Of a stretch of 64,000 nucleotides of DNA, positions 17,701 through 27,404 are shown piece after piece. Origin of the DNA: Bdellovibrionales bacterium (GTDB lineage: Bacteria > Bdellovibrionota > Bdellovibrionia > Bdellovibrionales > UBA1609); assembly GCA_027459485.1 (NCBI GenBank), contig DAIDIG010000001.1:186001-250000 (forward strand), in the 5' to 3' direction. The position numbers and the translations under genes are program-made. The notes under the pieces were generated by a model. That model searched no databases, was not told the origin of the DNA, and saw only the letters and a program-made list of their open reading frames with translations. How positions within the stretch are numbered: position 1 is the first letter of the stretch; each line of letters begins with the position of its first letter.

Positions 17701-17904
17701 ATGATCCCCATGGCGGTTGGGTGGAGTGGCGGTGGCGAAGCTTCGCCCCTCGGTCGAGCGGTTATCGGCGGGCTGTCGGCGGCGACGATCGCCACGCTTT
17801 TCGTTTTGCCGTTACTTTACTCAGTGGTTCAAGAAAGACGAACGATTCAATCGACTTCACTTCACCCCCTTGATCCCGAGAGTATTCTTTATGAAAAATC
17901 TTAG
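14755..17904 (+). CDS. RND-family efflux transporter, inner-membrane permease
   Basis: This encodes a 1,049-residue resistance-nodulation-division pump of the HAE1 type: FALRRPVT-like ALRRPVTLVMV at the start, 12 membrane segments, two large periplasmic loops and the family patterns VESKNIQSVALIKLQF and GGLALAIGILVDETTVSIENI. The usual Asp-Asp pair of helix 4 is Asp-Glu here. The TTG at 14755 is preferred because a GGTGGAGGG site lies directly before it; an in-frame GTG at 14743 lacks one. The outer-membrane factor gene overlaps its end by 14 bp, but no periplasmic adaptor gene is adjacent. Confidence 0.93.
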   Translation: MVEAALRRPVTLVMVLIGLVAAGIFSLDGMPRDILPNLDSPIIYLAQPYGGMDPAQMESYITYYYEYHFLYIDGIQSVESKNIQSVALIKLQFYPGTDMSDALAETINYVNRAQAYMPPGVLAPFVMRFDAGSEAVGDLVFSSQTRGLGDIQNLALNNVRPLLATLPGISVPPPFGVSNRTIVINVDPQKLRKFNLSPYDVAEALGKTNKVIPSGNIKLGSLYPSVPLNSVVTDIQQLAQVPIRIGTDPTVSIGDVATVEDSTDIQYGYALVEGKRAVYIPVTKRATASTLAVVDLVKKNMAKFQAVLPSDVSIRYEFDQSHAVRDAIGSLVLEGILGAFLTGFMVFLFLGDIRSTLVVLINIPLALVSALIALALSHQTVNIMTLGGLALAIGILVDETTVSIENIHSHLARGKPVARACLDAIKEITIPCFLTVLCVLAVFTPSFFMSGASRALFVPLTLAVGFSMIASFILSQTLVPVLAVWLLKNGTHAAQTNGVHRGGRILESFRYRYLKLLNRLIPNRRRVVVAYLLAASLCVAILSVSLGREIFPLVNWGQMQIRLRAPAGTIIDETEKRALQALHIIERDVGPQNVESSIGFVGLQPPSYPMNAIYLWTSGPQDGVLQVEFRPGVVPDLERLKERLRQQFRSEIPDTEIGFEASGLIERTMGQGSSTPIEVAVSGPHFAETEEYAKAIRSQLEGLRFLRDLQIAEVFNYPEISVDVERRRAGLLGLTIESIGRSLATSTYSSRYVLRNYWADYQNGTNYQVQVEVPQAEMSSIDAIQNIPIAINGGAVPLKTVADIHEGTRPGEYDRYNMQRTVTLTANLHDIDLGHASRVIGQMLNKQKSPKGVDVTFRGQVPAMNTLLQGLLWGLIVAVGVIFLILSANFESLSLALVILSTVPAALAGSMLLLWLTGTTLNIESFMGMIMAIGVAVANAILLVTFAEQERRTGQDATVAAVHGANSRLRPILMTSLAMLAGMIPMAVGWSGGGEASPLGRAVIGGLSAATIATLFVLPLLYSVVQERRTIQSTSLHPLDPESILYEKS

Positions 17905-19168
17905 ATTATGCATATTAGTTGTCGCGACTCTTTCGTCAAATCGGCTGGCAGCCGATCCGCTTAGAATGCTTCGGCTTGGCGATGTACTCCGTATGGCTCA
18001 GAGCTACAGCCCCGATCTGCGGGGTGGGCGGGCTCGCGAAGTGCAAGCGCAAGCCGATCACGATATCGTCAAATCTAAAATTTATCCGCAGGTCGAACTC
18101 GACGGAATCGAGGGGTACGGCTTTCCGGGCTCGAGTAGCGGACTTTTGGAGTTCGGCGGCGTGGCCGGGTCACCATACCGTAGCGGCCAGGCGATCGATT
18201 TAACGACCAAGATAAAGCTTTTCGATTTGGAACTCCACGAAGAGATGCGGGAGTCTGCGAATAACTTGCGCGCCGCCGGCGAGCGGACAAAAATTTTGCG
18301 CGCGCAAGTTTACGCCAAAGCGTTCGGGGCCTATGTGCAGGCCAGTGTGGATCGCGGTGAAGAAGAAGCTTGGCGGGATATCCGAGCCCGTGTGCACGAA
18401 GTCAACGTTGTGGTCAGAAAATTCGTTAAGACCGGTCAACATTCGCCGGTTGAGCTTTTACTTGTTCAAGATCAAGGGGATCAAGCCGAGCTGAACGAAC
18501 GGGTGTATCACGAAAAATATCAATTGCAGTTAAAGCGCCTGGCTCTTTTGACGGGCCTCAATGCCCGCCAGCTCGAGTGCCCGAACGTCAAAACTGTACA
18601 AGAGACAGATCTCGCGGCTATTCGCGGTGTGAAAAATAATCCGCGAATTGTCGAAGCTGAGGCGCGTCTTGAGGCGGCGCGGTCGGCAGTCAGCAAATCG
18701 CGCGCGGAGCGGCTCCCCAAGTTTTACGGCGTCGGTAGTGTCGGGACGATGCAGAATGCGCGACTGGTTCCGGAGCAAGATTGGTCCGCAGGGGTGGCGC
18801 TACGTCTGCCGATTTTTGAAGGCTTTCGAATATCGAGCAAAGTCGATCGGGCCAAAGCGGTAACCGATGAGCGCGCGAGCGAGCTGCAGTCGCTTCATAT
18901 TCTTCTCGATGAAGAAAACGCAAAATTTGACGAGACGATTGCCTCCTCACGTGTCGAACTTCAAAAGCTCGAGGCGTCGCGAAAGGCGGCCGCCGACGCG
19001 CTCAAAATAGCCAAGCGGCGATATCACAATTACACGGGGCGATTGGTCGACGTGCGTGAAGCTCTTCGGAATATGGCGCGCATCGAAACCCAAATGATAG
19101 CGGTCAAGGGCGAATTGATCTTGGCGCTCGGGCAAAAAGCACTCGTCAACGGCGGCTATGTGGATTAA
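17891..19168 (+). CDS. TolC-like outer-membrane efflux protein
   Basis: This is a 425-residue outer-membrane factor with a signal peptide (MKNLRLCILVVATLSSNRLAA). Two repeats of the TolC pattern are visible: LRLGDVLRMAQSYSPDLRGG with KSKIYPQVELDG, and NPRIVEAEARLEAARSAVSKSRAERLPKF. Long helical stretches lie between beta segments. The ATG at 17891 lies inside the end of the RND gene, so both are one operon. A longer open frame from 17717 is antiparallel in meaning to the RND frame and is rejected. Confidence 0.9.
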   Translation: MKNLRLCILVVATLSSNRLAADPLRMLRLGDVLRMAQSYSPDLRGGRAREVQAQADHDIVKSKIYPQVELDGIEGYGFPGSSSGLLEFGGVAGSPYRSGQAIDLTTKIKLFDLELHEEMRESANNLRAAGERTKILRAQVYAKAFGAYVQASVDRGEEEAWRDIRARVHEVNVVVRKFVKTGQHSPVELLLVQDQGDQAELNERVYHEKYQLQLKRLALLTGLNARQLECPNVKTVQETDLAAIRGVKNNPRIVEAEARLEAARSAVSKSRAERLPKFYGVGSVGTMQNARLVPEQDWSAGVALRLPIFEGFRISSKVDRAKAVTDERASELQSLHILLDEENAKFDETIASSRVELQKLEASRKAAADALKIAKRRYHNYTGRLVDVREALRNMARIETQMIAVKGELILALGQKALVNGGYVD

Positions 19169-19177
19169 GCTTGGCAG

Positions 19178-19441
19178 ATGGCTTACGTAAAAGTTTACAC
19201 GAAAGACCCGTGCCCCTATTGCGTGGCGGCGAAATCTTTGTTGAAAGAGCGGGGCATCCCATTCGACGAAATTAAAATCGCGCCGGCCGATGTCGATGCA
19301 TTCATCGCGTTGACTAAAAGATCGGGCATGAAAACGGTGCCGCAAATATTCGCCGGTGAGCAACTGATCGGCGGTTACAGTGAACTTTCGCAATTGGATG
19401 CTAAAGACAATTTGGCATCGCTCAAAGCCGAGTCAACCTGA
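19178..19441 (+). CDS. grxC: Glutaredoxin 3-like
   Basis: This is an 87-residue dithiol glutaredoxin that reduces disulfides with glutathione. The active site is Cys12-Pro-Tyr-Cys15, followed by the TVPQIF motif with cis-proline and the GGYSEL glutathione-binding turn. The length is normal for GrxC. It starts 9 bp after the efflux operon and 22 bp before the S9 peptidase gene, so it may be co-transcribed with either. Confidence 0.93.
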   Translation: MAYVKVYTKDPCPYCVAAKSLLKERGIPFDEIKIAPADVDAFIALTKRSGMKTVPQIFAGEQLIGGYSELSQLDAKDNLASLKAEST

Positions 19442-19463
19442 AATAAAACAACGGGGGAGAATC

Positions 19464-21419
19464 ATGCGATTCAATTGGTTAGCAACTGTCGTTTTGACGC
19501 TATCGGGAGCCGCCTTCGCTTTCAACGCCGTCGGCTGCGCCCATCATGCCACGCGACCCGATCAGAAAGGCGCAAGTGGCCAGGTTTCATCGCATGGGTT
19601 GATTCCGCTTCGCGATTTCTTTCGCAACCCGCGCAAATCCGATTTTGAACTTTCGCCGGATGGCCGTGACCTGGCGTACCTGGCACCGTGGCAACATCGA
19701 ATGAACGTATTCATGCGACCCGTCGACAGCTCGACGCCAGTGCGATTAACCGACGTCACTGACCGCGACATCAGCGATATGTTGTGGAAGGGCAACCATA
19801 CGATTTTGTTTTTGCGCGACTTTAAAGGTGATGAGAATTTTCAGCTGTTTTCGGTCGATACGGTCACGAAGAAAGTCATGAGTCTGACTCCGTTTTCAGG
19901 CGTGCGAACTGAACTCGTGGATGACCTGAATGAAGTGGACGACGATCACGTCTTGATCGGCTTGAACAAGCGGGATCGCGAGATTTTCGATGTGTACCGA
20001 CTCAACATTCGAAACGGAAAACTCAATCTGGTCGCAAAAAACCCGGGGCATATTTCCGGCTGGATGACCGATCACAACGGGCATTTGAAGTTGGCGGTCA
20101 AAACGGACGGGGTTAACAACACGATTCTTGTGCGTGAAAGCGAACGCGAGCCATTTCACGAATTGCTGACCACCGACTTTCGCACCGAGGTCAGCCCTCT
20201 TTTTTACACGTTCGACAACAAAAATGTTTATGCGCTCTCGAATCGCGGTCGTGACAAGCTCGCGGTGGTCAAACTCGATTTAAAAACCGGCAAAGAGCAC
20301 GTCATCTACGCGCGCCACGACGTCGATATTAGCAATGTCACTTATTCGAAAAGGCGTCACGTGTTATGGGACGCGCTCTACACGACGTGGAAGATGAAAA
20401 GGCACTTTTTTGATCCCGTCTTACGTCAACTGTTTCTTAAATTGAAAAGACAAATCCCCTCGGCTGAGATTGGTATCTCGAGCTACGACAAAGCCGAAGA
20501 TAAATTCGTCGTGCTCGCGTGGAGCGACGTCAACCCGGGCTCAGAGTACCTTTACGATTCGACGAGCGACAAAGTGACGAAGCTCGCCGACACCGCGCCG
20601 TGGATCAACCCCGCCAAGATGAGCCCGATGAAGCCGATCGAGTACACGGCGCGCGACGGGCTGAAAATCCACGGCTATCTGACCGTGCCGCGAGGGATGG
20701 CGGCGAAAGATTTGCCGGTCGTCGTGAATCCGCACGGCGGCCCGTCGGCGCGCGACAGCTGGGGGTACAATCCGGAAGTGCAATTTTTAGCCAGTCGCGG
20801 ATATGCCGTTTTGCAGATGAATTTTCGCGGATCGACTGGGTACGGCCGCCGCTTTTGGGAGGCTTCGTTCAAGCAATGGGGCCGGAAAATGCAAAACGAC
20901 GTAACGGACGGCGTGAAATGGTTGATCAAAAAGAAAATTGCCGACTCCAAACGCGTCGCAATTTATGGCGGTTCGTACGGCGGCTATGCCACTCTGGCCG
21001 GAGTGACGTTTACACCTCACCTTTATGCGTGCGGAGTGGACTATGTCGGCGTGTCGAATCTTTTGCAGTTCATGCAAACCATCCCGCCCTATTGGAAGCC
21101 CTTTCTTGAGATGATGTACACTGAAGTCGGCAATCCAACCAAAGATGCGGCGCTTTTGCGTGCGGAGTCGCCGGTGTTTCATGCCGATCAGATTCGGGTG
21201 CCGCTTTTTGTAGCGCAAGGGGCGAAAGACCCGCGCGTCAACATCGCCGAAAGCAATCAAATTGTAGCCGCCTTGAAAAATCGCGGGATCGACGTCGAGT
21301 ACATGGTAAAACAAAACGAGGGCCACGGTTTTCAGAATGAAGAAAATCGATTCGATTTCTATACGGCCATGCAGAAATTTTTGGCGAAATATCTGAAGCC
21401 GACACCGCCGACGTCATGA
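19464..21419 (+). CDS. S9 family (prolyl oligopeptidase-like) peptidase lipoprotein
   Basis: The protein has 651 residues. The N-terminus (MRFNWLATVVLTLSG...NAVGC) ends in a lipobox-like NAVGC with Cys25, so it is probably a lipoprotein. A beta-propeller (about residues 55-380) precedes an alpha/beta-hydrolase domain. The catalytic residues are Ser504 in GGSYGGYA, Asp589 in GAKDPRV and His621 in NEGHGF. This matches acylaminoacyl-peptidase and DPP-like enzymes that cut peptides in the periplasm. The ATG at 19464 has a GGGGGAG site. Confidence 0.92.
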   Translation: MRFNWLATVVLTLSGAAFAFNAVGCAHHATRPDQKGASGQVSSHGLIPLRDFFRNPRKSDFELSPDGRDLAYLAPWQHRMNVFMRPVDSSTPVRLTDVTDRDISDMLWKGNHTILFLRDFKGDENFQLFSVDTVTKKVMSLTPFSGVRTELVDDLNEVDDDHVLIGLNKRDREIFDVYRLNIRNGKLNLVAKNPGHISGWMTDHNGHLKLAVKTDGVNNTILVRESEREPFHELLTTDFRTEVSPLFYTFDNKNVYALSNRGRDKLAVVKLDLKTGKEHVIYARHDVDISNVTYSKRRHVLWDALYTTWKMKRHFFDPVLRQLFLKLKRQIPSAEIGISSYDKAEDKFVVLAWSDVNPGSEYLYDSTSDKVTKLADTAPWINPAKMSPMKPIEYTARDGLKIHGYLTVPRGMAAKDLPVVVNPHGGPSARDSWGYNPEVQFLASRGYAVLQMNFRGSTGYGRRFWEASFKQWGRKMQNDVTDGVKWLIKKKIADSKRVAIYGGSYGGYATLAGVTFTPHLYACGVDYVGVSNLLQFMQTIPPYWKPFLEMMYTEVGNPTKDAALLRAESPVFHADQIRVPLFVAQGAKDPRVNIAESNQIVAALKNRGIDVEYMVKQNEGHGFQNEENRFDFYTAMQKFLAKYLKPTPPTS

Positions 21420-21458
21420 GGTTTGCATGGATAATTTCAACTCCATCAGGTTAGCCCC

Positions 21459-21830
21459 ATGAAAATACTCGCGATTGCGATTCTTGGTCTATGCGGTGTA
21501 TTTAGCCGCTATTACGTCGGCCTTTTGGCGGCGCGGTTTTTGCCGATGCACTTCCCGATCGGCACGTTTGTAATCAACGCGATCGGATCGTTTCTTATCG
21601 GCGTGGTATATGTCGTCGGTATCGAACGTGCTGCTTGGCCCGCAAGCATATCGGTTGGTCTTCTCGTCGGGTTCTTAGGCGGTTTCACGACGTTTTCATC
21701 ATTTTCGCTTGATAGCGTGAAACTCATCGAACAGGCCGAATATTTATTGGGCGGGCTCTACTTTATTGGTAGCCCCGCCGTTGGTTTTCTCGCCGCGCTC
21801 GCGGGGGTATTTTTAGCTCGTCGGATGTGA
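21459..21830 (+). CDS. crcB: Fluoride channel CrcB/Fluc
   Basis: CrcB (Fluc) is a dual-topology dimeric channel that lets fluoride leave the cell. The 123-residue protein has four membrane helices and the family motifs GVFSRYYVG, GTFVINAIGSFLIG and GGFTTFSSFS, which line the fluoride and central sodium sites. No fluoride riboswitch is visible in the 39 bp before the start. Confidence 0.94.
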   Translation: MKILAIAILGLCGVFSRYYVGLLAARFLPMHFPIGTFVINAIGSFLIGVVYVVGIERAAWPASISVGLLVGFLGGFTTFSSFSLDSVKLIEQAEYLLGGLYFIGSPAVGFLAALAGVFLARRM

Positions 21831-21907
21831 GTCGGTTTCAAGCGCGAACATGGCATGGAATCACGATCACAAGACGGTTTTATTGTAGGCGCCGCCTGTT
21901 GTGAGCT

Positions 21908-23077
21908 TTATTCTAAAACTTTGCGCGCGATGATTTCGCGCATGATTTCGCTCGTGCCGCCGAAGATCCGCCAAACGCGCGCGTCGGCATAGGCGCGCGA
22001 GATCGGATATTCCGCCATATATCCCCAACCGCCGAAAAGCTGCAGGCATTCGTCGGTTACGCGGCTCAATACTTCAGTCGCTTTCAATTTCGCTACAGCG
22101 GCGTTCATCGTGAGATCACGATTTTCGTTGAGGTCGAGTACACACTGGTCGAGAAACGCCTGCGTGACTTCGATTTCGCTCGCAATATCGGCGAGTTTAA
22201 ATCGAGTGTTTTGAAATTCGCTGATTTTTTTACCGAAGGCGTGGCGCGAGTCGATGTAGTCGAGCGTAAGCGCGAGAGCGTAACGTGCGGCTGCGATCGA
22301 ATGAATCGCCATGCACAGCCGTTCGCGCCCCAAACTTTTCGTGAGGTAAAGAAAACCCTGGCCGACTTCGCCCAAAACATTTGCGTTGGGTACGCGGCAA
22401 TCCGAGAAAAATAATTCAGCCGTGTCTTGCGCCTTGAGGCCCATCTTCTCAAGCTTGCGGCCGACCGACAGACCTTTGCGTGATTTCTCTACGATAAAAA
22501 GCGTAAGCGGCGTGTATTTTAATTTTGCCGTCGCCGGAGCCTTCGCGGCCGTCTCGGCGGGCGTTTTGGCCGCCACAATCACCACATCCGAATTTATTCC
22601 GTTGCTTATAAATGTTTTCGTACCATTTAAAACCCAATCATCTCCTTCGCGAACCGCTGTCATTTGCATGGCCTGCAGATCGCTCCCAGTGCCGGGCTCT
22701 GACATGGCGATGGCGGCGATGGATTCTCCGCTCGCCATCTTGGGTAACCAAAATTTCTTCTGTGCGTCGTTACCGAAATGTTCGACATACGGCGCGATAA
22801 TGTCGGAGTGCAGCCAAAACGCCAGACCGTTTGCCCCTGCTAGCGCAATCTCTTCAATCAGTACGGCACTAAAACGAAAGTCGAGGTCAAGTCCGCCAAA
22901 TGTGCTGGGTTGATTGAGGAGTAAAAAACCTTGCTCCCCAGCTTTGCGATAGATTTCGCGTGGGCAGCCGCCGTCGTGTTCCCATTTTTCGTAGTGCGGC
23001 GTTACTTCGCGTTTCAGCCAGTCTCGGAACGTGTCGCGAAAAAGTCTCAATTCGTCATTTAATAATCGCTCGTGCAC
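21908..23077 (-). CDS. Acyl-CoA dehydrogenase, long-chain type
   Basis: This is a 389-residue flavoprotein that makes trans-2-enoyl-CoA from acyl-CoA in fatty-acid breakdown. Signatures visible are AIAMSEPGTGSDLQ (FAD and substrate loop) and LFGGWGYMAEYPISRAYADARVWRIFGGTSEIM. The last has Gly where short- and medium-chain enzymes have the catalytic Glu, while SLGRERL carries a Glu at the position used by long-chain/isovaleryl types. The start is a GTG with an AAGGAT site. It is divergent from the thiolase gene with 73 bp between, so the region is a beta-oxidation cluster. Confidence 0.92.
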   Translation of the reverse strand: MHERLLNDELRLFRDTFRDWLKREVTPHYEKWEHDGGCPREIYRKAGEQGFLLLNQPSTFGGLDLDFRFSAVLIEEIALAGANGLAFWLHSDIIAPYVEHFGNDAQKKFWLPKMASGESIAAIAMSEPGTGSDLQAMQMTAVREGDDWVLNGTKTFISNGINSDVVIVAAKTPAETAAKAPATAKLKYTPLTLFIVEKSRKGLSVGRKLEKMGLKAQDTAELFFSDCRVPNANVLGEVGQGFLYLTKSLGRERLCMAIHSIAAARYALALTLDYIDSRHAFGKKISEFQNTRFKLADIASEIEVTQAFLDQCVLDLNENRDLTMNAAVAKLKATEVLSRVTDECLQLFGGWGYMAEYPISRAYADARVWRIFGGTSEIMREIIARKVLE

Positions 23078-23150
23078 GTGCTATCCTTTTGAGAGCGTTT
23101 CGCCCGCAAATTCGGGCCAGCGTTTTCACTATCGCAGGAGACAAACAACC

Positions 23151-24359
23151 ATGCAAGAAGCTTTGATTTTTGATTCGGTTCGCACGGTACGAGGCAAAGG
23201 CAAGTCGAGCGGCGCGCTTCATACGGCGCGACCCGTGTGGCTCGCGAAGACCGTGCTTGAAGCTTTGGCTAAGCGCAACCGACTCGACACATCCAAAATC
23301 GACGACGTGATTTTCGGTTGCGTCACCCAAGCCGCGGAGCAGGGGCAGAACATCGCGAAAATATCGGCGCTTTATGCGGGCTACAGTCACTTGGTCTCCG
23401 GTTTTACGCTCAATCGGTTTTGCGCTTCGGGTCTTGAGGCGATCAATCAGGCGGCGACGGCTGTGATGGGCGGTTACTACGACATGGTGGTGGCCGGCGG
23501 TGTCGAATCGATGAGTCGCGTGCCGATGTTGAGCGACGGTGGCGCGTGGAGTGTTGATCCGGATGTGGCGAATAAGGCCGCGTTTGTCCCGCAAGGGATT
23601 TCGGCCGATTTGATTGCGACCCTAAATGGTTTTTCTCGCCGCGACGTCGATTCGTTCGCGATGCAGTCGCACGCACGCGCCACTAAAGCGTGGGAAGAAA
23701 AACGTTTTCAAAAATCGATTCTAACGGTGACCGATGTCAACGGGCATGTCCTTCTTGAACGCGACGAAATGGTCCGCCCCGACACGACGCTCGAGGGGCT
23801 CGCCGGTTTGAAACCGTCATTCGAAGATCTCGGTGTCAAATTCGGTTTCGACAGTCTCGCCATTCAGCGCTATCCGACTGTTGAGAAAATTAATCATGTG
23901 CACCACGCGGGCAACTCCTCTGGCATCGTCGATGGGGCTGCAGCTGTGCTGGTTGCAAGCCGCGAAGCCGGCGAGAATATGGGGCTGAAGCCGCGCGCGA
24001 AAATCCGCGCCATGGCCCTCACGTGTGAAGAACCCACGATTATGCTGACCGGCCCGGTGAGTGCCAGTCGCAAGGCGCTCGCGAAAGCGAAAATGAAAAT
24101 GTCAGATATTGATTTAATCGAAATCAATGAAGCGTTTGCCTCGGTCGTGCTCTATTTTATGCAGGAGTGCGGCGCCGATCACGCGAAGGTCAATGTAAAT
24201 GGCGGAGCCATCGCGATGGGCCACCCGCTTGGAGCGACGGGCGCTATGATTTTGGGTACGGCACTCGATGAACTCGAGCGGCGAGATCTTGCGACGGCTT
24301 TGATTACTTTGTGCATCGGCGGCGGCATGGGCGTCGCGACGATTATCGAACGGGTCTAA
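23151..24359 (+). CDS. Acetyl-CoA acyltransferase (thiolase)
   Basis: This is a 402-residue thiolase that splits 3-ketoacyl-CoA into acetyl-CoA and a shortened acyl-CoA. The nucleophile Cys91 is in [18 protein letters not shown] and [15 protein letters not shown] carry the His residues, and [13 protein letters not shown] carries the second cysteine. The ATG at 23151 has an AGGAG site; an upstream in-frame GTG at 23031 overlaps the divergent gene and is rejected. The FadB-like gene follows after 55 bp, as in a FadA/FadB pair. Confidence 0.94.
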   Translation: MQEALIFDSVRTVRGKGKSSGALHTARPVWLAKTVLEALAKRNRLDTSKIDDVIFGCVTQAAEQGQNIAKISALYAGYSHLVSGFTLNRFCASGLEAINQAATAVMGGYYDMVVAGGVESMSRVPMLSDGGAWSVDPDVANKAAFVPQGISADLIATLNGFSRRDVDSFAMQSHARATKAWEEKRFQKSILTVTDVNGHVLLERDEMVRPDTTLEGLAGLKPSFEDLGVKFGFDSLAIQRYPTVEKINHVHHAGNSSGIVDGAAAVLVASREAGENMGLKPRAKIRAMALTCEEPTIMLTGPVSASRKALAKAKMKMSDIDLIEINEAFASVVLYFMQECGADHAKVNVNGGAIAMGHPLGATGAMILGTALDELERRDLATALITLCIGGGMGVATIIERV

Positions 24360-24414
24360 ATAAAAAGGTGCCAAGACGCTTTTTAACAACGCTAAAGCGT
24401 CAAAGAGGAGAGAC

Positions 24415-26496
24415 ATGATCCAATACGAAAAAACCACAGAAAATATTGCTATTTTAACGCTCGATAACCCGAAGTTGGCGACCAACGTCGTGAACGACGA
24501 GTTTTTAACTGCGCTCGATAGCCATGTGAAGAGAGCATGGACCGATTCGTCTGTGATGGGCTTGATCATACGCTCGGCGAAGAATGATTTTCTCGCCGGC
24601 GGCGACCTCGAGGCTCTGTTGAAGGTCACGCAAATGCAAGACGTCCTGACGCTCGTGCGAAAACTTCACGCCACCTTTTTGGCGCTCGAGAATGCCGGCA
24701 AACCCGTCGTCGCGGCGATCGCGGGAGCGGCCCTCGGCGGGGGTCTCGAGTTAGCGCTTGCGTGTCATCGGCGCCTTTGTTTAAAGACCGAAAAAATCCA
24801 AATCGGCTTGCCCGAAGTGACGCTCGGCCTTTTACCAGGCGGTGGCGGCACCCAACGATTGCCGCGTTTGATCGGCATTCAGCCCGCAGTGGAAATGATG
24901 ACAACAGGGCAAAAAGTGAACCCAGAAAAAGCGCTCAAAATGGGGCTTGTGCACGAACTGTTCGAAAACGCCGATCATATGGTAGCAGCCGCTAAAAAAT
25001 GGATTGGCGAAGCGGCCGCCGCGAAAGACAAAGACGGTAAGCCGCAGCCCGTGCAACAACCATGGCTCGACAAGAAATTTAAAATTCCCGGCGGTGGTGT
25101 TCAATCACCTGGCGCCTATCAAGTGTTCGCGGCCTCAAACGCAATGGCGGCTGAAAAGACATTTAATAACTATCCCGCCCCTAGAGCCATTTTAAGTTGC
25201 GTTTACGAGGGGTTGCAGCTGCCCTTTGAGGCGGCACTCGAAGTTGAAGCTGAGTACTTCGCGCAAATGGTGGTTCACCCGGTTGCGAAAAATATGATCC
25301 GTACTTTGTTCTTTGGCGTGAATGAAGCCAACAAAGGCGGCGCGCGGCCTAAGGGAGTGGCTGCGCAGCCAACTCAAAAGCTTGGGGTGTTGGGCGCGGG
25401 CATGATGGGTTCGGGTATTGCGTATGTCGCGGCCAAAGCGGGAATTCCGGTTGTGTTGAAGGATGTTTCTCTCGCAGCCGCCGAAAAGGGCAAAAGCTAC
25501 TCGGCCAAAATCAGCGATGGTTTGATCGAAAAAAAGCGGCTCACGGTTGAACAAAAAGAGAAGCTGCTTCAATTCATCACCGCGACCGACGACGCAAAGG
25601 CCGTGGCCGAGTGCGATTTGATTATTGAGACGGTTATTGAAGACCGCAAAATAAAGGCCCAGGTGACAAGAGAATCAGAAGCCGTATGCGCGGCGAGTGC
25701 GATTGTTGCGTCCAACACATCGACTCTGCCGATCACCGGACTGGCCGAGGCGTCGAAACGTCCTGAGAACTTTATCGGTATTCACTTTTTTTCTCCAGTT
25801 GACAAAATGCCGCTCGTTGAAATCATTGTCGGCAAAAAGACAAGCGACACGGCCATCGCCAAAGCGCTCGATTTCGTGCGTGCGATCAAGAAAACTCCCA
25901 TCGTCGTCAACGACGGACGAGGATTTTACACTTCGCGCGTTTTTATGACGTATGTGCAAGAAGGGATCGCGCTGCTTAAAGAGGGAGTGCAACCGGCGCT
26001 TATCGAGAACGCCGGTCGCATGGCGGGTATGCCTGTAGGGCCACTTGCTGTGGCCGACGAGGTGAGTCTTGATCTGATGTATCATATCCTGAAGCAAACG
26101 GTGGACGATGTTGGCGCCAAACACGTCGATCAAAACGCGCTACAAGTTTCAAAGCTTTTTGTCGAAGAACTCAAGCGACTCGGTCGAAAATCGGGCGGCG
26201 GTTTTTATGAATATCCACTGAGTGGTAAAAAGTTTTTGTGGCCCAAATTGAAAGAATTTTTCAATCCGGCGAAAATTCAGCCGCCCGTTCGTGAAGTTGA
26301 ACAGCGCCTTCTCGCCGTTCAAGCGTTCGAGGCCAAGAAATGTTTAGATGAAGGCATTTTGCGGTCTAAAACCGACGGCGACGTCGGGTCGGTAATGGGA
26401 TGGGGCTTTCCCGCATATACGGGTGGGGCTTTGTCGTATATCGATTTCATCGGTGAACGCGAATTCGCCAAACAAAGCGAGCGGTTTAAGAAGTAA
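24415..26496 (+). CDS. FadB/FadJ-like enoyl-CoA hydratase / 3-hydroxyacyl-CoA dehydrogenase
   Basis: This is a 693-residue multienzyme of beta-oxidation. The N-terminal crotonase domain (residues 5-190) shows [17 protein letters not shown] and [21 protein letters not shown] with both catalytic glutamates. The dehydrogenase domain begins near residue 320 with the NAD-binding [14 protein letters not shown], followed by [19 protein letters not shown] and a C-terminal dimerisation domain ending [11 protein letters not shown]. The ATG follows a GAGGAGAG site. It completes the pathway with the thiolase and acyl-CoA dehydrogenase beside it. Confidence 0.95.
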   Translation: MIQYEKTTENIAILTLDNPKLATNVVNDEFLTALDSHVKRAWTDSSVMGLIIRSAKNDFLAGGDLEALLKVTQMQDVLTLVRKLHATFLALENAGKPVVAAIAGAALGGGLELALACHRRLCLKTEKIQIGLPEVTLGLLPGGGGTQRLPRLIGIQPAVEMMTTGQKVNPEKALKMGLVHELFENADHMVAAAKKWIGEAAAAKDKDGKPQPVQQPWLDKKFKIPGGGVQSPGAYQVFAASNAMAAEKTFNNYPAPRAILSCVYEGLQLPFEAALEVEAEYFAQMVVHPVAKNMIRTLFFGVNEANKGGARPKGVAAQPTQKLGVLGAGMMGSGIAYVAAKAGIPVVLKDVSLAAAEKGKSYSAKISDGLIEKKRLTVEQKEKLLQFITATDDAKAVAECDLIIETVIEDRKIKAQVTRESEAVCAASAIVASNTSTLPITGLAEASKRPENFIGIHFFSPVDKMPLVEIIVGKKTSDTAIAKALDFVRAIKKTPIVVNDGRGFYTSRVFMTYVQEGIALLKEGVQPALIENAGRMAGMPVGPLAVADEVSLDLMYHILKQTVDDVGAKHVDQNALQVSKLFVEELKRLGRKSGGGFYEYPLSGKKFLWPKLKEFFNPAKIQPPVREVEQRLLAVQAFEAKKCLDEGILRSKTDGDVGSVMGWGFPAYTGGALSYIDFIGEREFAKQSERFKK

Positions 26497-26599
26497 TGTT
26501 GTTCCCGCTTGGGCTCGGTTTTTGGCCGAAGGGGAGAATACCGTGGGCGGCAGCTCTTCTTGCCGTCGTCATCGTGCTTGTTGTTTTTGCGCACCGGCC

Positions 26600-27385
26600 C
26601 TACATCTGCCCAAAAATTTTCAGGCCCCGTGCGCGTTTTAGAAGGAAAATGAGCGCCACCGTAAAGGCGAGCATCAATGTGGCAAGGGCCGACAATTGGG
26701 GCGTGAGCCCCGATTTCATCGCGGCATAGAGGCGTATAGGGAGAGTGTCGCTGCCTACTCCGCAAGTGAAAAACGTGATCAAAAAATCGTCGAACGAAAG
26801 AAGGAACGCGAGCAGAAACCCGGCGAGCATCGAGGTCATGATCAGCGGGAGCGTGACAGTCCGGAGGATTCGCCACTCAGTAGCGCCGAGATCACGGGCG
26901 GCGTCTTCAATCGTCATGTCGAGTGCCGCAAGACGCCCGTTTACCGTCATTAGCACAAAGCAAAGACTGAACGTGATGTGCGCCAAAATAACCGTGATCA
27001 GCGACAATTGCACCCGCAACACAAAAAACCACGACAATAACGATAAAGCGAAAACCAATTCTGGCACAACGAGCGATAAAAACGAAAGCGCTTCGACTGG
27101 CTTAACGAAACGGAACTTCGATTTTACGAGAGCGATCGCCGCAAATCCGCCGACGAGAGTTGAAATGAAACTCGACGCGAACCCGACTTCGAGGCTTCGA
27201 ATGAGCGCGTCGATCAGTTCGCGATCGTGTACCACGAGGCGATACCATTGAAGGGTCAAGACCCAATGGTCCGTCCGCGTGAGGACGGAGCTCACGACCA
27301 TCACAATCACCGGCAGATAGAGAACAAACAGAACGCCGAACAAGATGCCGAAGGCCCAAAACGGCGCGCGTGGTCTTGCCTTCAT
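26600..27385 (-). CDS. potC: Spermidine/putrescine ABC transporter permease PotC
   Basis: This is a 261-residue inner-membrane permease with six helices. The EAA loop that contacts the ATPase is EDAARDLGATEWRILRTVTLP. The C-terminal half shows LAFLLSFDDFLITFFTCGVGSDTLPI, as in PotC/PotI. The start at 27385 is chosen for its GGAGG site; the frame is open further upstream but would run into potB. The gene order potA-potB-potC is conserved, and it ends the operon. Confidence 0.93.
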   Translation of the reverse strand: MKARPRAPFWAFGILFGVLFVLYLPVIVMVVSSVLTRTDHWVLTLQWYRLVVHDRELIDALIRSLEVGFASSFISTLVGGFAAIALVKSKFRFVKPVEALSFLSLVVPELVFALSLLSWFFVLRVQLSLITVILAHITFSLCFVLMTVNGRLAALDMTIEDAARDLGATEWRILRTVTLPLIMTSMLAGFLLAFLLSFDDFLITFFTCGVGSDTLPIRLYAAMKSGLTPQLSALATLMLAFTVALIFLLKRARGLKIFGQM

Positions 27386-27404
27386 CTCAAGCCTCCGTCG
27401 AGAT

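Noticed and set aside
17717-17890. N-terminal extension of the TolC-like gene
   Set aside because: It lies inside the RND coding sequence in another frame, and a clear signal peptide starts at 17891.
21420-21458. Possible fluoride riboswitch before crcB
   Set aside because: The spacer is only 39 bp and lacks the conserved riboswitch core.
26496-26729. A hydrophobic plus-strand ORF starting at the FadB-like stop (TAATG)
   Set aside because: Most of it lies antisense to potC, there is no ribosome site, and the hydrophobic look can come from the reverse strand of the 103-bp spacer and the permease gene.
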